DNA of 54,185 nucleotides from an uncultured Oscillospiraceae bacterium (GCA_904396495.1 CAJFOJ010000054.1:1-54185), one strand, 5' to 3'; numbered from the stretch's first letter, positions 1 to 8,456 are shown. Program-made: numbers and translations. Notes: generated by a model from the letters alone, not told the origin.

Positions 1-21
1 AAACCCTCAGTACCCCTTCCA

Positions 22-43
22 GGGGTCAGCAAGTTCTGACCCC
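22..43. repeat. Hairpin at the left edge
   Basis: Inverted repeat with arms GGGGTCAG and CTGACCCC and a 6-nt loop. It is followed at once by a second GC-rich half-palindrome around 44-52 and then by the perfect palindrome at 59-80. No reading frame is apparent in 1-123. It may be part of a transcript terminator or of a mobile element end (see findings). Confidence 0.5.
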
Positions 44-58
44 TCCGGGGTCTGTGCA

Positions 59-80
59 AACCACTAGTTTACTAGTGGTT
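59..80. terminator. Perfect 22-bp palindrome, possible terminator
   Basis: The arms AACCACTAGT and ACTAGTGGTT are exact complements with a 2-nt spacer. It sits just past the stop of the minus-strand acetyltransferase gene and could end the GNAT/MATE transcript. Only short T runs flank it on either strand, so a DNA element or a mobile element end hairpin is an alternative. Confidence 0.4.
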
Positions 81-123
81 TTGATTTCTATATAAATTCT
101 TCGAAGCCAATTCAAGTGCCCCA

Positions 124-1014
124 TTATGTATGGGACAACAGGGGAAAACGCAGTTTTCTACCTCCAAAAATTTCCTTTCCGTCCCGGGACAGTACAAAAG
201 GGGTATCCCCTTTCAAAACCGGTATCCACTCAAACCCTCGAATGTCTTTTGGTGAAAAGCCCAGCTTCAAGGAGGTAGTCCTGGGTGCCGCTAAAATAGC
301 CAACATTTCCTCCAAAGGACCGCTTCCTCCAAATATATCGTAACAAAATAAGGTGTCTCCCTGCTGCTCTGCAACTACTACCGCACCGAAATCTTTGAGG
401 AAATAGACGTTATCGGAGAGAAAATAGTCGCAGTGAAATTGGATAGTCGTGTTGCTTCCTGTCAAGGCCAAGGCAGAAAATGGATTGGGCCTTTGGGAAT
501 TTTCCAATAGAATCGCCCGGTCACTCGGGCAATTGAGGTTCAATTTTTGTACCCTTCCCTCTTTGGGGACGATGGATTTTTGGGCTTCCCATTCCGGAAA
601 CTGGGTAAAACCGAACTTAGGATAAAAATCCAGCACCGTTTCGTTGGCATATAAAAATAACCCGTCGCAACTGTCTTTCCAGCGTTCTAACACCTGTTCC
701 ATCAAAAATCGCAAAAGTCCCTGCTTCCGGTAATCTGGATGGGTCATCACAGTGCCCAATTGGACAAAACACTTAGGCTCTCCATTTAGAAAAAAATCCA
801 TCCGGTGTGCGAAGACATTAGAAACCGCCTGCTCTCCGTCAAACAGCGTGTAGGGGACGCTGTTATCGGTCCAACAGCCGTTTTGATACCAGCGCTCCAA
901 CGACAGCCCTTCAAAGCAGAGCTGTGAAAGCCGGTTAAAACTTTGGCGCATAGCATCGCGGTGTTGAAATGCTGTTTCAAAGCGGTATTCTCGCCCATAA
1001 ATGGTTACTTTCAA
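124..1014 (-). CDS. GNAT family N-acetyltransferase
   Basis: Likely acetyl-CoA-dependent N-acetyltransferase, cytoplasmic, substrate unknown. The GNAT core lies around residues 80-150. It has the hydrophobic strand FVQLGTVMTHPDYRKQGL, which matches motif A (V-x-T-x-P-x-x-R-x-x-G-L), then a helix, and later YPKFGF, the typical motif B end. About 130 further residues form a second, unrecognised C-terminal domain, as in Eis-like two-domain GNATs. I chose the TTG at 1014 because GGAGGGAG lies 10 nt upstream. A second in-frame TTG at 1053 has no such site. It lies downstream of a MATE exporter on the same strand with about 65 bases between them, so the two may be co-transcribed. The acetyltransferase plus exporter pairing is compatible with detoxification, but that is inference. 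Confidence 0.8.
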   Translation of the reverse strand: MKVTIYGREYRFETAFQHRDAMRQSFNRLSQLCFEGLSLERWYQNGCWTDNSVPYTLFDGEQAVSNVFAHRMDFFLNGEPKCFVQLGTVMTHPDYRKQGLLRFLMEQVLERWKDSCDGLFLYANETVLDFYPKFGFTQFPEWEAQKSIVPKEGRVQKLNLNCPSDRAILLENSQRPNPFSALALTGSNTTIQFHCDYFLSDNVYFLKDFGAVVVAEQQGDTLFCYDIFGGSGPLEEMLAILAAPRTTSLKLGFSPKDIRGFEWIPVLKGDTPFVLSRDGKEIFGGRKLRFPLLSHT

Positions 1015-1079
1015 TTTTACTTTCTCCCTCCGGGACGGGGTTCGGCCCGCCAATTACCCGATACCAATGTCGGGATTTT

Positions 1080-2438
1080 TTATTTGCCTGCCTCAAGCCT
1101 CACAAATTCCCTCCGGTCTGTCCGTCGGAAAAAGGTAAAGCACCAGGCAAGCACCATGGCAATGCACCAGCCAATGGGGATCGACCACCAAATGGCGGAT
1201 GGGCCGATGACATCCGCTAAAAGATAGGCGGAACTGACTCGCAAAACCAGGTCGGTCATAGTGGAGCAGGTAAAGGCCAACACCCTGCCGCTTCCCCTCA
1301 AAATGCCGTTTAGGATGAGCAACACACCGCAGGCAAAATAGAACATAGAGACAATGTTGAGGTATTCCACCCCTACCTGAATGACGTCGGCGGCCGCCTC
1401 CTTAGAATCGACGAAGACCCCGACGATTTCGTCTCCGAAAAGGCGGATGACAGCAAAAGCCAGGACGCTGTAAACAGCCATGACGGCAATAGCGGCGTTG
1501 CGGCCGCTGCGAATACGGGAAACCGTTCCCGCACCGATATTTTGGGCGGTAAAACTGGATATGGCGTTTCCGACACTCATCCCGGCGACCTTTAAAAAGG
1601 AATCGATCTTGATGGCAGCGGAGTACCCGGCCACCACCCGTTCGTCGAACCGGTTGACCAGCGCCTGGACTCCCAATTGCCCGACAGAGACGATAGACTG
1701 CTGGATAATACTGGGGATGGCGATTTTGGACATCGCCCCCAAAAGATGCCAGTCAAAAGGCTTCGCCCTGCCGTCTGCTTTTATGCGCCCCAGTTTTCGA
1801 AAAAGCCACAAAGCAGATAAAATGGCGGAAAGCCCCTGAGCGATAAAGGTGGCCCAGGCAACACCTGCTACTCCCATTTCGAAGCCGGCGACAAACCAAA
1901 TGTCCAGCACTACGTTGAACAGAGAGGAAAAAATCAACAAGAAAAGAGGGGTTTTGGAGTCCCCTAAGGCGTTAAACACTGCCGTGACAATATTGTAGAG
2001 AAAAAGGAAAAAGATACCATAGACGTAAATACGCAGATAAAGGTCGGAGTCTGCAAAAATCGCTTCCGGGGTGCCCATGAGGGAGATTAGTGGGGTACAG
2101 AACACAATCCCCAACAAGGTAAACAGGGCGCTTAACGCTGCGATGGAGATCAGGGCAGTGTAAATTGCCGACTTCATCCGGATAAAATCTTTGGCCCCAA
2201 AAAGCTGGGAAATGATGACCGAACTGCCCATCCCTGCTCCAGTGGCCACTGCGATAAACAGCATGGTAATGGGATAGGAGGCCCCTACTGCCGCCAGGGC
2301 ATTTACTCCAGCAAACTGGCCAGCTACCACGCTGTCTACGATATTGTAGAGCTGCTGGAACATCCCGCTTAAGATCATGGGGAGCGAGAACCCCAAAAGA
2401 ATTCGTGACGGATTCCCTACCGTCATGTCTTTTATCAT
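1080..2438 (-). CDS. MATE family multidrug/Na+ efflux transporter
   Basis: Integral membrane exporter of the MATE family (452 residues, the usual size), with about 12 hydrophobic segments. Conserved features include the N-terminal GNPSRILLGFSLPMILSGMF, the segment YNIVDSVVAGQFAG with the V-D-x-x-x-x-G pattern typical of TM1-TM2 of bacterial MATE proteins, and the matching second-half repeat QLGVQALVNRF. It should exchange Na+ or H+ for cationic or aromatic compounds; the substrate cannot be read from sequence. ATG start at 2438. The divergent cytidine deaminase gene lies 235 bases away. A minus-strand TATAAT at 2547-2542 is a candidate -10 box for this gene. Confidence 0.9.
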   Translation of the reverse strand: MIKDMTVGNPSRILLGFSLPMILSGMFQQLYNIVDSVVAGQFAGVNALAAVGASYPITMLFIAVATGAGMGSSVIISQLFGAKDFIRMKSAIYTALISIAALSALFTLLGIVFCTPLISLMGTPEAIFADSDLYLRIYVYGIFFLFLYNIVTAVFNALGDSKTPLFLLIFSSLFNVVLDIWFVAGFEMGVAGVAWATFIAQGLSAILSALWLFRKLGRIKADGRAKPFDWHLLGAMSKIAIPSIIQQSIVSVGQLGVQALVNRFDERVVAGYSAAIKIDSFLKVAGMSVGNAISSFTAQNIGAGTVSRIRSGRNAAIAVMAVYSVLAFAVIRLFGDEIVGVFVDSKEAAADVIQVGVEYLNIVSMFYFACGVLLILNGILRGSGRVLAFTCSTMTDLVLRVSSAYLLADVIGPSAIWWSIPIGWCIAMVLAWCFTFFRRTDRREFVRLEAGK

Positions 2439-2532
2439 CCTAGGTTTCCCCTTTTGTGTTGTAATTTCGAGTATCCCCTCATCGATTCAAACAGTCTATT
2501 TCCTTTCGCGTACATATATGTTACAATATCCT

Positions 2533-2560
2533 TTGAAGTTATTATACCATCTCATATACT
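2533..2560 (+). promoter_or_regulatory. Sigma-A-type promoter for cdd
   Basis: TTGAAG (2533-2538), a 16-nt spacer, then TATACT (2555-2560), giving a start near 2567. On the opposite strand TATAAT (2547-2542) overlaps it, so the cdd and MATE promoters face each other in the same 30 bases. The resulting leader contains a hairpin with 9-bp arms AGGCTCCAA (2578-2586) and TTGGAGCCT (about 2614-2622) ahead of the cdd ribosome binding site. Confidence 0.55.
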
Positions 2561-2673
2561 ATCCTGAAAATAGCAAAAGGCTCCAATAATCATCCTATGG
2601 ATCGTTTTATTTTTTGGAGCCTGTCTTTGAGAGAAATACAGAATAAATTGATTTTCTGGAAGGAGTACCTCAG

Positions 2674-3096
2674 ATGAACCTTGGAACCGATTATGCAAAT
2701 CTTTTTAAACAGGCGCAGCAGGCGCGAATATATGCCTACTGCCCCTACTCCAAATTCGCTGTGGGTGCGGCACTGCTCTGCGCTGATGGAACTGTTTTTA
2801 CAGGCTGCAACATCGAAAATGCCGCCTATTCACCCAGCAACTGCGCCGAGCGGACAGCGCTGTTTAAGGCTATTTCCGAGGGAAAACGGGAGTTTTTAGC
2901 CATTGCCGTTGCAGGCGGTAGGCTGGACGGAGACGCCAACGCCCCCTGCTGGCCCTGCGGCGTTTGCCGGCAGGTGCTTCGGGAGTTTAATAACGGAGGC
3001 CTTGTAGTCGTCACAGGAGACGGCGCAGGGGGCTTGACGACCAAAAGCCTCGGTGAACTTTTGCCCGAGAATTTTTCTGCTGACGACCTAAGATAA
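2674..3096 (+). CDS. cdd: Cytidine deaminase
   Basis: Homotetrameric zinc enzyme that deaminates cytidine and deoxycytidine to uridine and deoxyuridine in pyrimidine salvage. At 140 residues it matches the short tetrameric class. The zinc site is intact: C57-A-E59 holds the catalytic glutamate, and P94-C-G-V-C98 supplies the other two cysteines. The substrate loop FTGCNIENAAY (42-52) is canonical. The ATG is preceded by GGAAGGAG. It is followed 40 bases later by pyrimidine-nucleoside phosphorylase, so cytidine to uridine to uracil plus ribose-1-phosphate can be done by one operon. Confidence 0.96.
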   Translation: MNLGTDYANLFKQAQQARIYAYCPYSKFAVGAALLCADGTVFTGCNIENAAYSPSNCAERTALFKAISEGKREFLAIAVAGGRLDGDANAPCWPCGVCRQVLREFNNGGLVVVTGDGAGGLTTKSLGELLPENFSADDLR

Positions 3097-3136
3097 GGTA
3101 TAGCTAAATATCAGCTGACGAGGAAGGATGATCTTG

Positions 3137-4438
3137 ATGAGAATGGTGGATATTATCCGCAAAAAGAGGGAGGGCTGCTCTCTAACCGATGAGGAATTAA
3201 CTTTTTTCGTTAAAGGGTATACCGATGGCTCCATCCCCGATTATCAGGCGTCCGCTCTCCTGATGGCCATCTGCCTAAACGGCATGGACGACCGGGAGAC
3301 CGCTTTTTTGACGATGGAAATGGCGGCGTCGGGCGATAGTCTCGACTTGTCCGCCATCAAGGGGCAAAAGGTCGATAAGCACTCCACTGGCGGCGTTGGG
3401 GACAAAACCACCTTGATTGTCGCGCCCATTGTGGCAGCTTGCGGCGTCCCAGTGGCCAAGATGAGCGGAAGGGGCTTAGGACACACCGGTGGTACAATCG
3501 ACAAACTGGAATCCATCCCCGGATACCGGGTTAATTTGAGTGAAAGCGAATTTATTAGACAGGTCAACCGCATTAGTATCGGGCTCATCGGTTCCTCCAA
3601 AAACCTCGCCCCTGCCGACAAGAGGATCTACGCTTTGCGGGATGCCACTTCTACGGTGGAGAGTATTCCCCTCATCGCATCTTCTATTATGAGCAAAAAG
3701 CTCTGCTCCGGCTGCGACTGCATTTTGCTGGACGTCAAGGTGGGAAGCGGCGCCTTTATGAAGACCCTTCCAGAAGCACAAAAGCTCGCCAAGACAATGG
3801 TTTCCATCGGCAAGCACGCCGGCAAAAAAACCGTTGCCTTGCTCACTGATATGGAGGCGCCCTTGGGGCTTGCCGTGGGCAACAGCCTGGAGCTTTGGGA
3901 GGCTATCGAATTGCTGAAAGGGGGCGGCGATCCCACCCTTACCTCCCTTTGCCTTGAATTGAGCGCATGGATGCTCTTTTTGGCGGATGAGGGCCCTCTT
4001 GACCGATGCCGGGAAACGGCGCAAAATGTTCTGGATAGCGGGGCAGCCCTTCAAAAATTCCGGCAACTTGTCGAGGCCCAGGGCGGCGATCTACAATCTA
4101 TTGACAACCTTTCCCTTCTCCCCTGTGCCCTGTATCGTCGGGAAATCAAAGCAGAATCGGACGGATATCTTGTCCGGATGGACGCGAAAAGATGCGGCAT
4201 CGCTTCCTCCATACTGGGAGCAGGTCGGGAGCGCAAGGAAGATGACATCGACTATGGAGCTGGCATCCGTTTAGAACGAAAGATTGGCGATCAAGTCCAA
4301 ACGGGCGACGTTATCGCAGTGCTGCACTCCAATACGCCGGAAAAATTCGGGGATGCGGAAGAAGTTTTTCGCGGTGGTTTGAGAATCTCCCAAACGCCGC
4401 CTCCAAAACGCCCCATAATACTGGGTACCGTGAAATAG
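3137..4438 (+). CDS. pdp: Pyrimidine-nucleoside phosphorylase
   Basis: Cleaves uridine, thymidine and deoxyuridine with phosphate to free base and (deoxy)ribose-1-phosphate. At 433 residues it has the full length of the Bacillus Pdp type. The family signature lies near residues 76-125: KVDKHSTGGVGDKTT binds phosphate, and the glycine-rich MSGRGLGHTGGTIDKLE follows. The segment ALRDATSTVESIPLIASSIMSKK is also canonical. I start it at ATG 3137 (MRMVDIIRKK, the family N-terminus), with GGAAGG 9 nt upstream. An ATG at 3128 would abut the ribosome binding site. It is second in the cdd operon and is closed by the strong terminator at 4534-4571. Confidence 0.95.
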   Translation: MRMVDIIRKKREGCSLTDEELTFFVKGYTDGSIPDYQASALLMAICLNGMDDRETAFLTMEMAASGDSLDLSAIKGQKVDKHSTGGVGDKTTLIVAPIVAACGVPVAKMSGRGLGHTGGTIDKLESIPGYRVNLSESEFIRQVNRISIGLIGSSKNLAPADKRIYALRDATSTVESIPLIASSIMSKKLCSGCDCILLDVKVGSGAFMKTLPEAQKLAKTMVSIGKHAGKKTVALLTDMEAPLGLAVGNSLELWEAIELLKGGGDPTLTSLCLELSAWMLFLADEGPLDRCRETAQNVLDSGAALQKFRQLVEAQGGDLQSIDNLSLLPCALYRREIKAESDGYLVRMDAKRCGIASSILGAGRERKEDDIDYGAGIRLERKIGDQVQTGDVIAVLHSNTPEKFGDAEEVFRGGLRISQTPPPKRPIILGTVK

Positions 4439-4533
4439 GGATAATTTTTTATATCCTTTATCCATTTTTGGTTCAAGGGCCCTTATTCCTGACTCCAAAG
4501 AATCTCGGATGAAACAAAACCTTCCTTTTGGAG

Positions 4534-4571
4534 AAAAAATCTCCCGGTGCAGCCACATCGGGAGATTTTTT
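4534..4571. terminator. Intrinsic terminator after pdp
   Basis: A-rich arm ending in ATCTCCCG, a 12-nt loop, then CGGGAGAT running into TTTTTT. The matching A tract upstream makes it usable on both strands, but pdp is the natural client. Confidence 0.85.
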
Positions 4572-4596
4572 GTGTTGTAAGCTTTAGCACAAAGAT

Positions 4597-4617
4597 ACCC
4601 CCGGCTAAGCCGGGGGT
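4597..4617 (-). terminator. Terminator of the CmpB/pgsA/AI-2E gene group
   Basis: Nine-base arms ACCCCCGGC and GCCGGGGGT with a 3-nt loop lie just past the stop of the minus-strand membrane protein gene. On that strand the stem is followed by the moderately T-rich TATCTTTGTG. Confidence 0.65.
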
Positions 4618-4623
4618 CCTGAC

Positions 4624-5331
4624 TTAATCCTTGTCGGAGACAAACATCATATTGGGATATATTTTTTTCAGAAAGTCGTCAGGATAGCGGCGGTCTAGGA
4701 AAACCTCTACCCGGTTTCGGGGCGGGATGCCGTGGTAGCGGGCAGACATCCGCGCTACCGCCATACCGGAAATCGCGCTGTTGAACACCATGAACACCAA
4801 AAGGATCCAGGTGAGCGGCTTTCCGATTTTCCCGGGGATCTTTTCAATGAGGTTTGAGAGCATTGGGAACAAGAGCTTCATCCAGACAACCGCCAGAATC
4901 GCCCAGAAAATGCAGTATTTTAAGTTAATACGCCCCTGGATGCTCATAGGGGAGCCACTGTATTCCCAGGACACGGTGCCGAAGAGCATCTCCTGCACCC
5001 AGCTGCACACAAATTCGCAAAGCCCCCCTAACACAAACCCGCCTGCGGCGATAAAGAGGACACTTTTGTTTAAGAGCCAGTATAATCCCAGGGTAATAAA
5101 CAGCGCTCCGAAGCCGTACACCAGGTTGAAGGGGCCGTAAATTAAACCACTGCGGCTTTCAAAGTGGTGCCTGGTCAAAAGGCAGTAAAGGGTTTCGACA
5201 AAGACGCCCGCAAAGCTCCCGATGAAGAAAATCCAAAAGAGCTTGTAAAAATTGAGTCCTTTGGCAAAGGATTGGGCAACGGGTTTTGCGGAAGATGCCT
5301 CTCGCGTCCCTGCGTAATTGATCTTTTCCAT
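4624..5331 (-). CDS. CmpB-like membrane protein (putative ABC transporter permease)
   Basis: A 235-residue protein with about five or six membrane segments. It resembles the PF06541 family (putative ABC-transporter type IV, CmpB) through the segments FFIGSFAGVFVETLYCLL, GLIYGPFNLVYGFGALFI, CEFVCSWVQEMLFGTVSWEYS and then GRINLKYCIFW. No transported substrate is known for the family and no ATPase gene is adjacent, so the word transporter is only a family label. ATG start with AGGAG upstream. It lies 18 bases after pgsA on the same strand, so the two are probably co-transcribed. Confidence 0.75.
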   Translation of the reverse strand: MEKINYAGTREASSAKPVAQSFAKGLNFYKLFWIFFIGSFAGVFVETLYCLLTRHHFESRSGLIYGPFNLVYGFGALFITLGLYWLLNKSVLFIAAGGFVLGGLCEFVCSWVQEMLFGTVSWEYSGSPMSIQGRINLKYCIFWAILAVVWMKLLFPMLSNLIEKIPGKIGKPLTWILLVFMVFNSAISGMAVARMSARYHGIPPRNRVEVFLDRRYPDDFLKKIYPNMMFVSDKD

Positions 5332-5349
5332 CTGTTTCTCCTAGCAAAA

Positions 5350-5934
5350 TTAAGCTTTTTCCGATTGGGTTTTCTCTTTGCCCGCTTTGTGCATTCCAGC
5401 AAAGACGGGAATGTACAGGATGAACGAAAGCGCTAGGAAAAACCCAGTGACGATCATCAGGGCATTGGCGATTAGGGGCGGCAAAGTAGGCACGGCGATG
5501 AAAATGAACATTACCCCATATAAAACCGCTGTTGAAAGCTTTCCAAACCACATAGCGCCGTCTAGTTTTTTTCCTTTTTTTAAGAGGATGAGGCCGTTCA
5601 CCCCCATGAAAATTTCTTTAACTGCCAAAAGCAGAAAGAGGAAAACCATAGCAGGATACCGAAAAATCAGGGTGAAAACGATGGCAGCCTGGGTGAGTTT
5701 GTCGGCGATGGGGTCCAGAGCTTTCCCTAACTCTGTTATCATATGAAATTTTCGGGCAATGAGACCGTCAGCCATGTCGGTTAGGCCGGAAATGAGGATA
5801 ATCGATGCCGCGATGTAATAATCCACGGGAGTTTTCGCCGTCAGGTAAAAGAGCATAAATATGGGAATCAGTAAAATTCGGACAAAAGAGAGGATATTGG
5901 GGACGCTGAAAACTTCCTGTTTATTGAGTTTCAT
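5350..5934 (-). CDS. pgsA: CDP-diacylglycerol--glycerol-3-phosphate 3-phosphatidyltransferase
   Basis: Makes phosphatidylglycerolphosphate from CDP-diacylglycerol and glycerol-3-phosphate, the committed step to phosphatidylglycerol, in the cytoplasmic membrane. At 194 residues with several membrane helices it fits the family. The CDP-alcohol phosphotransferase motif D-x2-D-G-x2-A-R-x8-G-x3-D-x3-D is present: DMADGLIAR, then G-K-A-L-D-P-I-A-D. The ATG has AGGAGA upstream. It sits between the AI-2E permease and the CmpB-like protein in a minus-strand membrane gene group. Confidence 0.92.
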   Translation of the reverse strand: MKLNKQEVFSVPNILSFVRILLIPIFMLFYLTAKTPVDYYIAASIILISGLTDMADGLIARKFHMITELGKALDPIADKLTQAAIVFTLIFRYPAMVFLFLLLAVKEIFMGVNGLILLKKGKKLDGAMWFGKLSTAVLYGVMFIFIAVPTLPPLIANALMIVTGFFLALSFILYIPVFAGMHKAGKEKTQSEKA

Positions 5935-5967
5935 GATTGTTCTCCTTGAAAAAATGATAGAAAGCGC

Positions 5968-7164
5968 CTATTGGATTGAATCGGGAGGGACTTTCTTTTC
6001 CCTGAGCCGCTCCCCTACCTCCTCTTTGATGAGGACGTAGATGACCGAAAACAGCGGGATGTTAATGAGCATCCCAACAACCCCCATGGTGCTGGCACCC
6101 AGTGTGACAGCCACCAGTACCCAGATGGAAGGAAGGCCGACGGAATTCCCCACGACGTGAGGGTAGATGAAATTTCCCTCGATCTGCTGGACCACCTGGA
6201 ACAAAACGATAAACCAAAGCGCCTGCATCGGCCCGTCTGCCATGAGGATCAAAAAGGCGCCGATAAACATTGAAATGACGGCACCGAAAATGGGGATTAA
6301 GGCGAAAAACGCCGTCATCACGCTGATCATCAAAGCGTATTTAAATTGGAAAATACTCAAGGCCACAAAAAACATAACGCCTAAGATCACCGCCTCGGTA
6401 CACTGGCCTGCGATGAAATTGGAGAAAGTACGGTTTGCAAGGCGGCAAATCGAAAGGAATTTGTCTACCCGATGGGTATCGGATTTCAACGAGGTTTCGT
6501 CATATTTTTTCTCGGGGACAAAAGCGTAGAGGATCTGTTTAACCTGCCGGCTGAGCTTCTCTTTTTGCAGCAGCACATAACAGGCGAAAACTGCACCCAG
6601 GAAAAAGTTCACAACACCGCTAATTACGCTGGTCGCAGCGCTTACGGTGGTGTTGAGGACGCTGCCCGCCCCGTTTGACAAAAAGCTAAAAACGGTGTCG
6701 CCCAGCTTGTTCCAGTCAATGGTGATGGTGGAAATCCAATTATCAAGCTCAGGAAAATCAACGAGCAATTGGGTGATCCAGGAATTGATTTTGCCTATGT
6801 AGACCGGGATGTTCCGCTGGATGATGTCGAAGGTATTCCCCAGTTCCGGGATGATAATAAACATGACAAAGAAAATGAGCAGCAGAACGAAAATAATTGT
6901 CAAAACAAGGCTTAAGGGACGCTTAATCTTTCGAACCAGCCTGTCATGCTTGCCACCCAGTCGGAAGAGCTTTTCCTCAATAAACTTCATGGGCACATTT
7001 AGGATAAACGCGATGCAAAGTCCCATTAAAAAGGGGGACAGGAGGGAGAAAACGATCTTTCCAAAGGTGTAAAGGTTGCTGATGTTTTGCAATCCCAAAA
7101 ACAACACGATGGCGCAAGCGACAATAAACAGGATTTTTTTCACGTTTCTCCGGTTGAGGTCCAT
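5968..7164 (-). CDS. AI-2E family transporter
   Basis: Polytopic membrane protein of 398 residues in the AI-2E permease family (PF01594, YtvI/YdbI/TqsA type). Visible family hallmarks are an N-terminal pair of helices, a long periplasmic-type loop around residues 75-150, and the C-terminal run FALIPIFGAVISMFIGAF followed by VQQIEGNFIYPHVVGNSVGLPSIWVL. Function in the family varies (autoinducer export, Na+/H+ antiport), so the substrate is not assignable. I start at ATG 7164, with GGGAG about 10 nt upstream. A longer form from TTG 7188 is possible. Confidence 0.85.
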   Translation of the reverse strand: MDLNRRNVKKILFIVACAIVLFLGLQNISNLYTFGKIVFSLLSPFLMGLCIAFILNVPMKFIEEKLFRLGGKHDRLVRKIKRPLSLVLTIIFVLLLIFFVMFIIIPELGNTFDIIQRNIPVYIGKINSWITQLLVDFPELDNWISTITIDWNKLGDTVFSFLSNGAGSVLNTTVSAATSVISGVVNFFLGAVFACYVLLQKEKLSRQVKQILYAFVPEKKYDETSLKSDTHRVDKFLSICRLANRTFSNFIAGQCTEAVILGVMFFVALSIFQFKYALMISVMTAFFALIPIFGAVISMFIGAFLILMADGPMQALWFIVLFQVVQQIEGNFIYPHVVGNSVGLPSIWVLVAVTLGASTMGVVGMLINIPLFSVIYVLIKEEVGERLREKKVPPDSIQ

Positions 7165-7395
7165 ATGGGCGTCACTCCCTACATACAAAATTAGCCTTGT
7201 CCTTTTGACACCATTCTATCATATATTTTAAGAAATTGCCACATTTTTGTGAATGAAACGGATGCAAACTGCTTTCTATAATGAAAACGAGGCTTAGAAC
7301 CAACAATCTCCAACCTTCGATAAATTTTTGGAATTTTTTCTGCTTCTTCTCCTATTTCCCCAAGGCTTTCATCGAAATTTACGGTTGATATCCCC

Positions 7396-7424
7396 TTGCA
7401 ACCTGGCGTCTCCCATGGTACAAT
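7396..7424 (+). promoter_or_regulatory. Sigma-A promoter of degV
   Basis: TTGCAA (7396-7401), a 17-nt spacer and TACAAT (7419-7424), predicting a start near 7431. The start lies inside the palindrome 7421-7449. The remaining 7189-7395 shows no gene that I can support. Confidence 0.75.
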
Positions 7425-7449
7425 AAACGCAGTACACCTGCGTTTATTG
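7421..7449. promoter_or_regulatory. 12-bp perfect inverted repeat over the degV -10 box and start site
   Basis: CAATAAACGCAG and CTGCGTTTATTG are exact complements separated by TACAC. The left arm begins inside the -10 box and the right arm lies in the first transcribed bases. The whole hairpin therefore cannot form in RNA, and a DNA operator for a dimeric repressor is the better reading. Confidence 0.6.
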
Positions 7450-7524
7450 CAATTGTAATCAATATGGGAAGTTATTATCCTATACGAAGCCCGCACGGAC
7501 GGAAAACCGAAAGGAGTATTATCC

Positions 7525-8370
7525 ATGAGCCGCATCAAAATTACAGGAGACAGCACCATCGACCTTTCGAAAGACTTAATGAAAAAATACGAAGTGGACA
7601 CTGTGCCACTGTACATTAACATGGGAGAGCAATCCTTCCGGGACGGCGTCACCGTCACACCCAGTGACATTTACGCCTATGTAGAAAAGACGAACACCCT
7701 GCCTAAAACGGCAGCCCCTTCGGTGGGAGATTACCTGGAATTTTTTTCGGCTCTCAAAAAAGACCACGACGAAATCATCCATTTCAATATCAGCTCGGAA
7801 TTTTCCAGCGCCCACCAAAACGCTTTGGTGGCGGCTCAGGAGATCGGAGGGGTCTACCCTATCGACAGCCGGAACCTCTCCACAGGAACAGGGCTTTTGG
7901 TGCTGGAGGCCTGTGAAATGGCGCAACAGGGCATGGACGCCGATGAAATCACCCTGGAAATCGACCGCCTAATCCCAAAGGTGGAGGCGAGCTTTATCAT
8001 CAACCGACTGGATTACCTGGCAAAAGGAGGCCGCTGTTCCAGCTTGGTGGCCATGGGGGCGAATGTATTGCACCTGCGTCCGGTAATTTTGGTCAAAGAC
8101 GGCAAAATGGAAGTGGGCAAAAAGTACCGGGGAAGCTACAACGACTGTATGGCAAAATACATCCGTGACAAGCTGCAAAACCGGGACGATTTGCGCCTCA
8201 AACGGATTTTTGTCACCCACACCACCTGTCCGGACGACACGGTGGCCCTGGCGGAGAAAACCGTCCGGGAGTGCCAAAATTTTGGTGAAGTTTTGGAGAC
8301 CGAGGCCAGCTGTACCATTTCCAACCACTGCGGGGAGAGCACTCTGGGGGTGCTGTTCATCCGGGAGTGA
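7525..8370 (+). CDS. DegV family fatty-acid-binding protein
   Basis: DegV/FakB-type protein of 281 residues that binds a fatty acid, and in known systems presents it to the kinase FakA for phosphorylation. The N-terminal ITGDSTIDLSKDLMKKY, the loop DGVTVTPSDIY, the segment TAAPSVGDYLEFF and the later FNISSEFSSAHQNA match DegV proteins. The lipid-contacting region around LSTGTGLLVLEA and LDYLAKGGR is also recognisable. ATG with AAAGGAG upstream. It stands alone between two convergent or divergent units and ends in a strong terminator; no fakA is nearby. Confidence 0.92.
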   Translation: MSRIKITGDSTIDLSKDLMKKYEVDTVPLYINMGEQSFRDGVTVTPSDIYAYVEKTNTLPKTAAPSVGDYLEFFSALKKDHDEIIHFNISSEFSSAHQNALVAAQEIGGVYPIDSRNLSTGTGLLVLEACEMAQQGMDADEITLEIDRLIPKVEASFIINRLDYLAKGGRCSSLVAMGANVLHLRPVILVKDGKMEVGKKYRGSYNDCMAKYIRDKLQNRDDLRLKRIFVTHTTCPDDTVALAEKTVRECQNFGEVLETEASCTISNHCGESTLGVLFIRE

Positions 8371-8404
8371 GAGGTTGCGCCAATCCAAAGAAAGCAATAA
8401 ACAG

Positions 8405-8441
8405 AAACGGCCGGAGTGTGAAAAACACACTCCGGCCGTTT
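8405..8441. terminator. Strong bidirectional terminator after degV
   Basis: A 16-bp perfect stem whose outer half is AAACGGCCGG with a 5-nt A loop. It lies between convergent genes (degV on plus and the ArsR-like gene on minus) and can serve both, although T tracts are short. Confidence 0.75.
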
Positions 8442-8456
8442 ATTCGAGGTATCGTT

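Noticed and set aside
3476..4066. 196-codon minus-strand frame
   Set aside because: Antisense shadow of pdp, no family features.
7191..7670. 159-codon minus-strand frame
   Set aside because: Its first part is antisense to degV and the rest lies in the promoter region; no family resemblance and no ribosome binding site.
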